In this document: positions 36,441 through 49,017 of the stretch, in pieces
How positions within the stretch are numbered: position 1 is the first letter of the stretch
Layout: each line of letters opens with the position of its first letter
DNA from: Sipunculus nudus
Taxonomy: Eukaryota; Annelida; Sipuncula; Golfingiida; Sipunculidae
Assembly: GCA_026874595.1 (NCBI GenBank)
Contig: CM049313.1
Location: 28,266,008-28,330,007, forward strand
Length of the DNA stretch: 64,000 nucleotides
Reading direction: 5' to 3'
Translations under genes and position numbers: made by a program
The notes under the pieces: generated by a model
What the model was told of the DNA's origin: nothing
Seen by the model: the letters and a program-made list of their open reading frames with translations, nothing else
Database searches by the model: none

Positions 36441-36592
36441 AAGTTTGGAAATGATAGCAGTCTATACCAGATTCTTGATTGATAGCAGTTTATATATACA
36501 TCAGAAAGGAATGTATGTGAATTTGTTGATGCATGTATATAACATTATATAACATATCTTTATTCCCCTTTCAGCTTAACCTATTATACAGG

Positions 36593-36639
<47 letters not shown>

Positions 36640-36778
36640 CAATTAAATATTGACTCTCCTTGTATGTATCCGATTTTGAAATGTTAATAAATATTAACAA
36701 TATATTTATGGCAGGTTTAATATTCATCCGACAAATAAGCACAATGTACGGTCATAATAATAATAATAATAATAATAA

Positions 36779-36837
<59 letters not shown>

Positions 36838-39007
36838 AGGGCAACGGGTTGTTAGGTCATTGCTGATCAGTACTGCATGCAGCTAAACTAATTCCTCCCC
36901 CCCCCCTTTTACGTATATCATTCTGTCTTGAATACACTATTTTTTGTAACACTCAGCGATCTTTTTGTTGTTTGAGAACACGTCCATTGCAGGACCGGTG
37001 GTCTCATTTAAACAAGCAATTAAGGATCTGGGTATAGTCATTTTTAGCGCAATTGTACTTTCACTGAAAGTGAATTATGATTTATTGACAATTGTATTAC
37101 CATAAACAAATATTAACAGCTGCTTCTATGACTGTAAAATTCATGTAGAGCAATAAAATTACAAGCATATCCAAAGGTGATGTGCAGGGTTAAGAACATC
37201 CACATTGACAATCGTAATATAAATTAAATATAAAATGTTGAATAGTACTGTTTACTATGTTTGCTATGATATAAATTTTTCACTATATATGTGTGTATAG
37301 GTTGGGGGGGGGGGGGGGCTTAACGATATAGAGAAAGGTATAATATAGATGAATTAATTTCATATATAAGAAGGAACATTTCATCATAATAACCTTAAAA
37401 CATTTTAAAAGCATCATATAGAAATATTCTAATTGATTAAATTGTAATTTTAATTTCTACCTTTAAAGACATATATATTCATTACCATATATAAGAAAAT
37501 TTATATTCAATTTTGCTGGTTGTATATAGAATGTATAACTTTTATGATTCAAACATTTTCCCATTAAAGCCATTTTTATATTAAAAACTGTTTAGGGCAT
37601 AATTATGAAAGGGTTACATCATTTGTTTCCTGTAAAACATTCTTATTTTTTTTTATATATTACGAAAGTCTTTTGTTGAAATGTTTTAAAAGTATTTGAT
37701 GTGCTACATAGTCAACACCTACAACAAGACAAAATCAACAATGCCATACTTTAGCATAACGTTGGTGTAATAGGGTAAGAGGGAACAAATTCATATCCCA
37801 CCGATACCAATTATTTTACCGAGTTTTGATATTTATAGCGGTAACTGCATGCTGCCTCTAGCTGCCATTTATTTCAAGGCCCGTTGTTATACTCTTACAA
37901 ATATATATCTACTTTCATATTGCAGAAATTTATTATTTTATTACTTTCTTACAACCATGCAGATAATTTGCATGATTATATACATGGACATTACCACTGT
38001 GATGATCACACATATTAAAACAAACATTGCATGCATTTTTTTTAAATCTGCAATAGTTTTTTTACTATTATTTTTATAATCTTTTAAGCATATATTTTTA
38101 TGTTTTTATGTAACTAACTACGGACATGATTATAATGTAATGTATGATTGTCTAAAATAAAATAATAATAAAAATGATGATATTTTAAAATAATAATATC
38201 TGTTTACACTTTTTATTTTTTTTGTGTTTTAAGGATTTATTAAAACTCAAATTATGAATTTCAAGAGACTACTTAAAAATGTATTTATTATAACCTGTAT
38301 GCAAACATGACCTCGGTCTGTCTCCATGTCTGTGCCTTTTAGAAATTATATCCTGTTTTTTTTTTACATGTTTCCATCATGCATTTCCCGATGTTAGCTA
38401 CCCAAAGTTTGTTCTCAGCTTCATTTGTTGATCCCATATCTTATGCCCATGCAGTTTTTATATAGTCATGCGTAAACCAACCCGCCAAAACTCCTAATGG
38501 TTTAAACCCAATTATTTTTATTAAAATTGGAACTAAGCCGGCTCGGTTGGTTTCCCCCTTCTCATATGGGTCTGAATTAATAAAAGTACAATAAAATGCA
38601 CTATTACCATTTTTATTTTGTTCCTTGAATTTACATAAACTTTTGCCAGGAAAACAAAGCTTCTAAATTTTATAATGTATTTTATTGCTGGGTATAATAG
38701 TGCCGTCATGCACCTCATGAAAATGTTGATATAGTACGTCTTTAATTTAAGCAATTTAATAACAGCAATACACAAGTATTTGACCTTCACAATGATTTAT
38801 GACATTATATGTATTGCATATCATTTGAAACACACTTCATGCCCTTGTATCATTAAAAAATATTAAAGGCCAAATAAAAATGATTCCCTAAAAAGCATGC
38901 ATGCACTCTTATACCTAAAAAATATTGATGCCAGTTTGACGTCAATTTGACATCTAAAACTTGACATCGATTCGATGTCATATGAACATTAATTAGATTG
39001 ACGAATA

Positions 39008-39064
<57 letters not shown>
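36441..39064. repeat. AT-rich region with (TA)n and (ATA)n microsatellites
   Basis: (TA)n at 36595-36636, (AAT)n at 36752-36782 running into (TA)n at 36783-36834, a C tract at 36895-36906, a G tract at 37303-37318, and (TA)n at 39009-39064 that forms the left flank of the next transposon. No gene seen. Confidence 0.6.
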
Positions 39065-39067
<3 letters not shown>

Positions 39068-40911
39068 ACGCCCCAGATGTGATATTGCACATTAAATGGG
39101 CCATGCATGAAACGGGCAGTTATTTTGCCCATTACGTGAAATGGGCAAAATCACTAAATTCTGCTTGCCCATTTCATGAAATCAGCAACTTAACAATCGG
39201 CAATATATTTCTCAGTTCTGTAAGTATTAAGGAATACTATAATTGAATGTATAATGTGCATGGAACACCTTTCCCTATTTTGATTGAGTTAATCGTAATT
39301 GATAAAGTGAAAAAAGACATATTTGCAGCTAACATTTTATAGTATATAGTTATATGTATATATTGATATAAATCTAGTTTTCAATTATTAATATATCAAT
39401 GTACATAATTATTACTAAGCTATATTTTACTTTATTTATTTATTACCAATTACATTAAATTATTTTAGAAACATGAATTATGAGTAACTGATATTGGTAA
39501 GTTTCATCAATCTCATAGCTCTATGGCCTGATAATCACTTAACTAATGAAACCTATAAAGTACTTGTATGTACTCATTAACTGACCACACTGAGTTGGTA
39601 CTGAGTTCATGCTTTGTAGGTTGTTTTTTTCAACTGCTAAATTAAAAATGGTCTTTGTGAATCATAGGATTGTTACTAACTGTTGGCCTATATAATGACA
39701 TCTGAGTCAGAAGTATACTTTGCTTGCCAAGTTATTTTCAAATGATTAGCCAATTGGTATTTGGTGACATTCAAAGCATATATTAATATATTATTAAAAT
39801 TCCAGAAAAGTGTGTAGATGCACATTTGTGAATTTCAGACCTAAAAGCTGTTTGAACATATATTACATGATGAGCTTAGATAAATATTACATATTGAGAG
39901 AATATATATTTTTTCAACTTGTAGATATATCACATTAAACATGTAACTGAGTTATATTTGATTTTGATTTTTATAGCCCTCATAATCTGAAAATATTTTA
40001 GACACTACTGAAAACAGCATCTCATTTACATGATTTTGAATACCTGTACTAGAAATCAGACTTAATGTTTTCCATAAAGCAACAGATCAAACTCAATTAA
40101 AGTGCATGAACAAATTATTTTATATAGCAATCATTTAAACATTATTAAGATGAAATAATTATTGAAACCTGCCGTTAAATAAGTGTTTCGATATGTTTTC
40201 TCTGAGATGTGAGAAAATAAACAATATTATAGTATAAACTGGTAAAGTATAATATATAAGTATATATAGATCTTAAAAGTTTCAAATTAAAAACCTTAAA
40301 CATTCCTGCTGAAACCCATTCAAGTATTTTAATACATCAAATATTGAAAACCCTGAAAGGAAACCATATTTTCACTTGTGCTACGTTAACAATTTACTTT
40401 GATCATCAAACAGCCATTGAAGGACCTGAAATATTTAAATGTTTCATATGATGATTAACATTAGATTGTGAACCCCACGATTACTACTAAAAATATCAAA
40501 ACATATTTACTGAAATATAGTGAAATGTATCATTGTCATTGGAGCTAAATATTATTATATTTACTTATACGGTCAAGCTGATTTGTATGATATAATACGT
40601 GTTTATAATAAAGTGTAGAGAATTATTCAAATGTTTTGTTTTCATCTGACACAAAACAGGGTTTTTTTTTACATATATGCCTTATCTAATATTAGCTAGA
40701 ATGGGTAATCAGAATCCATTAGAGATTTAAAGTTTTAAAAGGTGCGCATTTCATGAAATGGGCAACAGTTTTCTTGCTCATTTCATGAACTGGGCAAGCA
40801 GCATTTAGTGAATTTGCCTATTTCATTCGGCAAAGTGGTTGCCAATTTCACGAAATGAATAAAATAATTGCCCATTTCATGATGTGGGCAATTTCACGTT
40901 TGGAGTGTAAC
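39065..40911. mobile_element. DNA transposon with long inverted repeats built of a palindromic motif
   Basis: The left terminus GTTACGCCCCAGATGTGAT (39065) matches the reverse complement of the right terminus ending at 40911 (GTTACACTCCAAACGTGAA). Similarity continues through about 125-165 bp per arm (39065-39190 and 40745-40911). Each arm is built of copies of a self-complementary motif, TTGCCCATTTC and GAAATGGGCAA. The 1.85-kb interior is AT-rich and non-coding, so the element is non-autonomous. Possible target duplication: AT on both sides (ATAT left, ATGT right); the left flank is a (TA)n tract. Confidence 0.8.
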
Positions 40912-40994
40912 ATGTACATCATATTTCCTTTTAAAATCGATTTCCTAATTTTCTTATTCTACTCCTAGAGAAAATACCATCAAATAAAATCTGA

Positions 40995-43900
40995 AATGAC
41001 ATTGAAATGCACGAACTCATTCCATGCTATCACTGTGAGCTCACAGTGTGAATTCACTGCGGTGCCATTTCATCCAGTGATATAACCGTGAACTCACTGT
41101 TGTGTAACATGCTTGAGCTCACTGCTATATACTATCACTATTAGTCTACGGCCGTGAATTAACCGCGGTGTCACATTTTGACGTCATCCTGAGATATCAC
41201 TCTGAACTAACTGTTGTGTAACAGACATGACCTCATGCCATGCCATCACTGGGAGCTCACAGTTGTGAATTCGATGTGGTGTCAGATTTTTGACGTCATT
41301 CTTTGATATCATTGTGAACTCACTGTTGTGTAACAGACATGAACTCATGCCATGATATCACTGTGAGTTCACAGCCGTAAATTTACCGTGCTGTCACATT
41401 TTGACGTCTCCTGAGATATCACTCTGAACCAACTGTTGTGAAATACACATGACCTCATGTCATGCTTTCACTGTGTGATTTTACCACGATGTCACATTTT
41501 TGACGTCATCCTGTGATAAAACTGTGAACTCACTTTTGTGTAACAGAAAGGAACTCATGCCTTGATATCACACGGAACTCTCGGTTGTGAATTCTCTGAG
41601 GTGTCACATTATGACGTCATTCTCTGCTATTACTGTGAACACACTCTTTTGTAACGGACATCAACTCAAGCAATGCCATCACTGTGAACTCAAGGTTGTG
41701 TTTTCATCACGGTGTCACATTTTTAACATCATCCTGAGATATCACTGTAATCTCACTGTTGTGTAACATACATGAACACATGCCACGACATCACTGTGAC
41801 CTCATCGTTGTGTAACATACATGAGCTCACTGCTATACCGTCACTGTGCGCTCACGGTTGTGAATTCTCAGCGGTATCACATTTGTATATCATCCTGAGA
41901 TATCATTATGGACTCACTATTGTGTAACATACATGAACTCCATGCCATGTCATCACTTTGAGCTCACGGTTGTGAATTCAAGATGATGGCACATTTTTGG
42001 CGTCATCCTGTAATATCAGTGTAAGCTCGCTGATGTGCAACAGACATGAGCTCATGCCAAGATATCACTGTAAGCTCCCGGTTGTGAATTAACCATGGTG
42101 TCACATTTTGACGTCATCCTGTGATATCATTGTGAATTCACTCTGGTATAACATACATGAGCTCACTGTTATGCTATCACTGTGAGCTCACGGTTGTGAA
42201 TTCCCCGTGTTTTTACATTTTGACGTCATCCTGTGATATCACATTGGGCTCGCTGATGAGTAACAAACATTTACTCATGCCCTGATATCACTGTGAGTTC
42301 ATTTTTGATGTCATCCCGTGATATCACTGTGAACTTGCTGTTGTGTAACAGACATGAACTCATGCCATGATATTACTGTGAGCTCACGTTGTGAATTCAC
42401 CGCGGTGTCACATTTTAACGTCATCCTGGGATATCACTCTGAACTAACTGTTGTGTAACAGACATGACCTCATGTCATGCTATCACTGTGACCTAACGGT
42501 TGCGAATTCATTGTGGTGTCACATTTTTTACGTTTTCCTGTGATATCATTGTGAACTGATTGTTCTATATCATACATGAGCTCATTTCTATGCTATCACT
42601 GTGAGCTCATGGTTGTGAATTCACCGCGGTCTCAAAATTTGACGTCATCCTTTGATATCACTGTGAACTCACTGTTGTGTAACAGAAATGAACTCATGCC
42701 ATGATCGATATCACTGTGGTTGTAAATTCACCGTGCTGTCACATTTTGAATTCATCCTGTGATACCAATGTGAACTCACTGTTGTGTACCAGACATGAAC
42801 TCATGCCATGATATTACTGTGAGTTCCCAGCCGTAAATTCACCGTGCTGACACTTTTTGAAGTCATCCTGAGATATCACTCTGAACTAACTGTTGTGAAA
42901 TACACATGACCTCATGTCATGCTTTCACTGTGAGCTCACAGTTGTGAATTCATTGTGGTATCACATTTTTTATGTCATCCTGTGATATCATTGTGAACTC
43001 ACTGTTGGATAACATACATGAGCTCACTGCTATGCTATCACTGTGAGCTCACGGTTGTGAATTCACCGCGGCGTCTCATTTTGACGTCAACCTATGATAT
43101 TACTGTGAACTCACTGTTGTGTTACAGACATGAACTCATTCCATGATATTACTGTGAGCTCACGGTTATGAATTCACCGTGGTGTCACATATTTGACGTC
43201 ATCCTGTGATTTCACTGTGAACTCACTGTTGTGTTACAGACATGAGCACACTGCTATGCTATCACTGTGAGCTCACGGTGGTAAATTCACCGCGGCGTCT
43301 CATTTTGAGACGTGAGCTCACATGCTATTATATCATTTTGAGTTCACTGTTGTGAATTCACCGTGGTGTCACATATTTTGCCTCATCCTGGGATATCACT
43401 GTTAACTCAATGTTGTGTAACAGAAATGAACCCTAGCAATGCCATCATTGTGAAGTCATGGTTATGAATTCACTGTGGTGTTACATTTATAACGTCATCC
43501 TGAGATATCACTGTGCACTCACTGTTGTGTAACAGACATGAACTCATCCCATGATATCACAGTGAGCTTGCGGTTGTGAATTCACCGTGGTGTCACATTT
43601 TTGTTTGTCATCCTGTGATATCACTGTGAACTCGCTGTTGCGTAACAGACATGAACTCATGCCATGAGATTACTATGAGCTCCCTGTTGTGAATTCACCG
43701 TGATGTCACATTTTGACGTCATCCTGTGATATCACGGTGGGCTCGCTGATGAGTAACATACATGAACTCGTGCTATGATATCATTTTGAGCTCCCTGTTG
43801 TGAATTCACAGTGGTTCACTTTTTTTACCTCATCCTGGGATATCACTGTGAACCCAATGTTGTGTAACAGAAATGAACTCCAGCAATGCCATCATTGTGA

Positions 43901-45735
43901 ACTCATGGTTATGAATTCACTGTGGTGTTACATTTATAACGTCATCCTGAGATATCATTGTGAACTCACTGTTGGGTAACAGACATGAACTCATCCCATG
44001 ATATCACTGTGAGCAAATGGTTGTGAGTTCACCGTGTTGTCACATTTTTTATGTCATCCTGTGATATCACTGTGAACTCGCTGTTGTGTAACAGACATGA
44101 ACTAATGCCATGATATTGCTGTGAGCTCACGGTTCTGAATTCACCGTGGTGTCACATTTTTGATGTCATCCTGTGATATCACTGTGAACTCGCTGTTGTG
44201 TAACAGACATGAACTCATGCCATGAGATTACTATGAGCTCCCTGTTGTAAATTCACCGTGATGTCACATTTTGACGTCATCCTGTGATATCACGGTGGGC
44301 TCGCTGATGAGTAACATACATAACTCGTGCTATGATATCATTTTGAGCTCACTGTTGTGAATTCACAGTGGTTCACATTTTTTACCTCATCCTGGGATAT
44401 CACTGTGAACCCAATGTTGTGTAACAGAAATGAACTCAAGCAATGCCATCATTTTGAACTCATGGTTATGAATTCACTGTGGTGTTACATTTATAACGTC
44501 ATCCTGAGATATCATTGTGAACTCACTGTTGGGTAACAGACATGAACTTATCCCATGATATCACTGTGAGCAAACGGTTGTGAATTCACCGTGGTGTCAC
44601 ATTTTTGATATCATCCTGTGATATAACTGTAACTCGCTGTTGTGTAACAGACATGAACTCATGCCATGATATTACTGTGAGCTCACGGTTCTGAATTCAC
44701 CGTGGTTTCACATTTTTGATGTTATCCTGTGATATCACTGTGAACTCACTGTTGTGTAACAGACATGAACTCATGCCATGATTTCACTGGGAGCTCACGG
44801 TTGTGAATTCACCGTGGTGTCACATTTTTGACGTCATCCTGTGATTTCACTGTGAACTCACTGTTGTGTAACAGACATGAGCACACTGCTATGCTATCAC
44901 TGTGAGCTCACGGTTGTGAATTCACCGCGGCGTCTCATTTTGAGACGTGAGCTCACATGCTTTTATATCATTTTGAGTTCACTGTTGTGAATTCACCGTG
45001 GTGTCACATTTATTGCCTCATCCTGGGATATCACTGTTAACTCAATGTTGTGTAACAGAAATGAACTCTAGCAATGCCATCATTGTGAAGTCATGGTTAT
45101 GAATTCACTGTGGTGTTACATTTAAAACGTCATCCTGAGATATCACTGTGAACTCACTGTTGTGTAACAGACATGAACTCATCCCATGATATCACAGTGA
45201 GCTCGCGGTTGTGAATTCACCGTGGTGTCACATTTTTGATGTCATCCTGTGATATCACTGTTAACTCACTGTTGTGTAACAGACATGAACTCATGCCATG
45301 ATATCACTGTGAGCTCACGTTTGTGAATTCACCGTGGTGTCACATTTTTGACGTCATCCTGTGATATCACTGTGAACTCACTGTTGTGTAACAAACATGA
45401 ACTCATGCCATGATATCACTGTGAGCTCACGGTTGTGAATTCACCGTGATGTCACATTTTTGACGTCATCATGTGATATCACTGTGAACTCACTGTTGTG
45501 TAGCAAACATGAACTCATGCCATGATATCACTGTGAGCTCACGGTTGTGAATTCACCGTGGTGTCACATTATTGACGTCACTCTGTGATATCACTGTGAA
45601 CTCAATGTTGTGTAACAGACATGACTTCACTGCAGTGACCTAACCATGAGTTCACAGTTGGTTCATAGTTATGAACTCACACCCGTGACTCTCTAATGAT
45701 ATCACAGTGATCTCGAGGTTAGCTCACGTCTTGAC
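40995..45735. repeat. Satellite array 2, about 112-bp monomer, roughly 40 copies
   Basis: Adjacent copies of ATATCACTGTGAGCTCAC are 112 bp apart at 45301, 45413 and 45525. Each monomer has two related halves: one with ACGGTTGTGAATTCACCG followed by TGACGTCATCCTGTG, the other with TCACTGTTGTGTAACAGACA. I count 15 exact TGACGTCA palindromes between 41179 and 45580. Left-hand copies are the most diverged and the last few nearly identical. Blocks of several monomers repeat as larger units (offsets of about 558 and 1635 bp). The block TCATCCTGTGATATC is shared with array 1 in shortened form. Confidence 0.9.
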
Positions 45736-45739
45736 TGGG

Positions 45740-46430
45740 AACCATTTTTATTCTTCAGTAGCATCCAAATATACATATAAAAAAATGTCAATACATAAAA
45801 AGTGTCCTCAGTGCAGAGTGGCCAAAAAGGAATCTGTCCACACATGATTATACCCTGGCTTTTGTTCTCTCTCTCTCATTGGAATATAACCAATAACATC
45901 ACCCGATTCACTCCATTGGTCAGACGGGTAAGGTGAACTCCACCCACTATACTGGCCAATGAAATGAAGGGAGAGTTGGTTGATTATACCCTGACAAGGC
46001 CCACATACAGTGTAATTATATGTTATCGATGTTATCGTGATATCATCTATCTGTGTGTGCTCCTAGCTGACTAAACATCACGGGACCCCCATTTTAGTGG
46101 TCACCCTGATGAGATAAACACCTTTACCCTCATGAGATTTACAGATTAGGCCTGTACAAATAAGGGACCCAGTGACCAAGATAAGGGGAATTATGCAATC
46201 AGTACCCAGGCATCATGGAACAAAGGCTTGTTATACATGTGTGATATGTCACAAGGTAACGCAGAGGTTTGAATGTATATGAAATATTAACAAAATCAGT
46301 AAAGTTATAATAATAATTAAAATATTCATATTATTGAGAACAGCTGCAAATGAGAGAGAGAAGCCCGTTGAACTTATTTAGTGTGACATAAAATACCAAG
46401 AATATACAACCTATCATGCCAAATCTTACA
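45740..46430. repeat. Module D, copy 1
   Basis: 691 bp, nearly identical to 49014-49704 (only a handful of differences seen). It directly follows the decayed end of satellite array 2. It contains four CCAAT/ATTGG motifs within about 85 bp (45879-45963) and two TGATTATACCCTG copies. Its right end ATCATGCCAAATCTTACA has an inverted partner at 46578-46592 (AAGATTTGGCATGATA). Non-coding. Confidence 0.9.
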
Positions 46431-46784
46431 CTCGCACACCACCCATGATAAAAAAAAAAAAAAAATAGAATGATTTTCTTTTTTTTTAAATACATATATA
46501 AAGTCCTTAATATGAATCTATATAAATGTGTGTATACCAGTGCCTAATTTATATTGATCCATTTATCCCAGAAGAACAAGATTTGGCATGATAAAATACA
46601 AGTACATGAATTAATAATCTAGAAGACAAATTATGTGAACGTATTTTTTTTTATAAAAATATATATAGATATCCAAATTAAGAAAATAGTACACATTTCT
46701 CTAAAATTCATTGCATCAGTTCATTGACTGTATAGCATGTGGATGCCCGAGCACCTCACCCTCTGGGGAGACATTATTGTGGTC

Positions 46785-46925
46785 TTAGCCCCCAGAGGTG
46801 CTTCCCTCGCTTTCATTTCCCTGCCTGCATTCCCCCACAGTGCAGTATACCCTTGCCCTTGGTATGGGCATCGTAATTAAATATTTCCAGAAAATTTCCT
46901 CCTTCGTAAGTCCATTGTAGCGGTG
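46785..46925 (-). pseudogene. Exon-like frame, minus strand, ending in TAA
   Basis: After a possible acceptor (TTGTGTATCAG) the frame reads HRYNGLTKEEIFWKYLITMP, then IPRARVYCTVGECRQGNESE and GSTSGG before TAA. It stays in phase for 47 codons and has protein-like composition in a mostly AT-rich neighbourhood. Without a splice site the open frame would begin at 46991 with an ATG (68 codons), but the upstream part is less convincing. Not recognised. It lies between the two D modules, downstream on the same strand of the frame at 48654-48890. Confidence 0.3.
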
Positions 46926-47029
46926 CTGATACACAACACAATATAATACACCACAACTCAATATATTTACATCAATGACATGGTTAAACACAACTGTAAA
47001 TAAAGAAAACTATTGTCAAACTTATTTCC

Positions 47030-48480
47030 AGCTTGCTTACATGCATCTTGCCAAATCTTATGATTTACATTGAAAGCCAGTTTTTGCTGTATACATCAGC
47101 AATCAGACTCGTACATGAAGTTAGTCTCATCTGTACCTTTCAACAGTAAGATCTGATGTTCATGAAAACATCAATATACAATACATAAAGCCTAGTACAA
47201 AACAGCATCAATACAGTTCATATAAAAAAAGTGGAATTCAAGTTTTAATTTGATCAGAAATATAGTATATTTAATAGTTATACATATTGAAGAACCATGT
47301 TTACATCGGAAGAATTTGCATCCTGCAGCGTGAAAATGCCATGCACTGAAAGCCACAGTCTTTGTTTCGCCCTTAAACAGTGAGACTGTACAATGAACTT
47401 AGTCTTACCTGCCCCCCACAGCAGTGAGATCTATTATTCACAATTAAGCTATCAGTTAACAGTACACAAAATTCAGTGCAAAACAGCTAGCCCACATGTA
47501 AAATTATTATCCTTCCTTTCGGAATGTACACAAAATAATTAACGTAATTTCAAAGGTTAAGCATTTTGAATAAAATATTTCGTTTAGCTCCTTTTAATGT
47601 TCATCTTGCCTAATGAAATGTTCTGTTTCGAAAGACTGAGTCTATGCTTGACCGCTCAGCACTGTGACCCTATCACCATGAAATTAGTCTTACCCCTCCC
47701 GCCCATACAGTCAGACCTAATATTCAGGAGACTAACAAAACAGTTCACAACATTCAGCTTAATGTAGAGTAAAAGTGATATAATTAAAAACAGTGATTGG
47801 TTATACAAGCAGCTATGGCTGATGTTCTAATATTTAACGTTTCGCTTTATGACTACGTACTGTATTGACTGCCCAAGTCTATGCTTGACACCTTAGCAGT
47901 ATGACTCTATCAACATGAAAATTAGTCTTGTCTGTTCCGCCCATACAGTCTGATCTAATATTCAGGTGACAATCAATAAACAGAGTACAGCATTCAGCTA
48001 ATGGTGAAATAAAAAAAAAGAGTTATTCGTTATATTTATAAGTATCTATGGTCAATGTTCTAACATCTAGAGTTACACTTTATGACAATGCACTGTATTG
48101 ACTGCCCAAGTCTATGCTGGACCCCGTAGCATTTAGACTCTATCAACATGAAATTAGTCTTATCTGTTCCACCCATACAGTCAGATCTAATATTCAGGGG
48201 ACAATCAATAAACAGTGTACAACATTCAGCTCAAAACATGATGTTTCTAGATACATTTATAAGACATTTCCGTTTTAATTTCTAAAGTGATAACTTGGTT
48301 TATCTAAAGTGCATCTATAAATAATTGCCTCAAGAATATGTATACATAATGTTTAAACTTTAAGCCTATGCCTCACATGATGGCATATGCAGTGAGACTG
48401 TCATCCAGAACCATATTTAAAATTTGCAACACACAGCAAGAAGATCTTAATCAAATTACATCTCGATAAAGTGAGAACTG
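47030..48480. repeat. Degenerate tandem array, about 235-280-bp units, about six copies
   Basis: ATGAAATTAGTCTTA and close variants recur at about 47118, 47397, 47681, 47919 and 48151. Each is followed by a CATACAGTCAGATCTAATAT-like block and by ACAATCAATAAACAG...CATTCAGCT. GACTGCCCAAGTCTATGCT precedes the last copies. The final, poorest unit reaches about 48480. The array would lie in the 3' untranslated part of a minus-strand gene if the frame at 48654-48890 is real. Confidence 0.75.
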
Positions 48481-48653
48481 AAAAACTGATAGAATTCTTA
48501 TTTACAATATACATAGAAATGTCACACACAAAAAAAATATACATTCTGCTATACTTATTTTTTTTTACTAATAAAATAAAATACGTTTTACTTTTTTTTT
48601 TAGAAGAATATATAATATACAATAGAAATTCTTCGATGTTTAACTTCTTACTG

Positions 48654-48890
48654 TCATCCTGAGCGTTTCTGCATGGCCTCCACGCAGCTTGTAAGACTGC
48701 TAGCGTTTCTCGGTGGGCACATCAGGACAACAGCGGTTGTAGCGGCGTCAGTTTCGACAGCGTATTCGATTTTTTTTTTTTTTTTTTTTTGGTTTTTCTT
48801 TTCCTTAAACTCGGTTCTCTCCGTTGATGCAGGAATTTCTATCTCCAGGCGTGTGATCTGACATTTTAGTTCGCCCTGGCACGCGACGCC
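48654..48890 (-). pseudogene. Coding-like terminal exon, minus strand, cut by module M
   Basis: The frame is easily missed because it has no upstream ATG. It reads GVACQGELKCQITRLEIEIP, then ASTERTEFKEKKNQ, six Lys, and after the Lys run IEYAVETDAATTAVVLMCPP, then SSLTSCVEAMQKRSG and a TGA at 48654-48656. A run of 21 A (minus strand) codes the Lys stretch and stays in phase. Composition is strongly protein-like on both sides of the run. A TAA closes the frame just upstream, at the junction with module M (48893), so the exon seems to have lost its 5' part there or to begin at a TGCCAG acceptor. The family is not recognised. Confidence that it was coding is moderate; that it is functional, low. 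Confidence 0.45.
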
Positions 48891-48892
48891 AA

Positions 48893-49017
48893 TGTAAACT
48901 TATGTTACTTTACTAAACTTAAACTTCGTCTTTCTCCCATTCACGTTCTCATTCAAGCAAGTTTGTGGCACTTGTGGCACACAGCCACAACAGGTGAATT
49001 CGGCAACTTAAGTAACC
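48893..49017. repeat. Module M, copy 2, joined to module D
   Basis: Nearly identical to 23249-23373. Here AAGTAACC at its end is followed directly by ATTTTTATTCTTCAG, the start of module D, with no satellite between. Confidence 0.85.

Noticed and set aside
40995-45735. CRISPR-like array interpretation of the regular repeats
   Set aside because: Repeats are contiguous satellite monomers without unique spacers, in a eukaryotic context.
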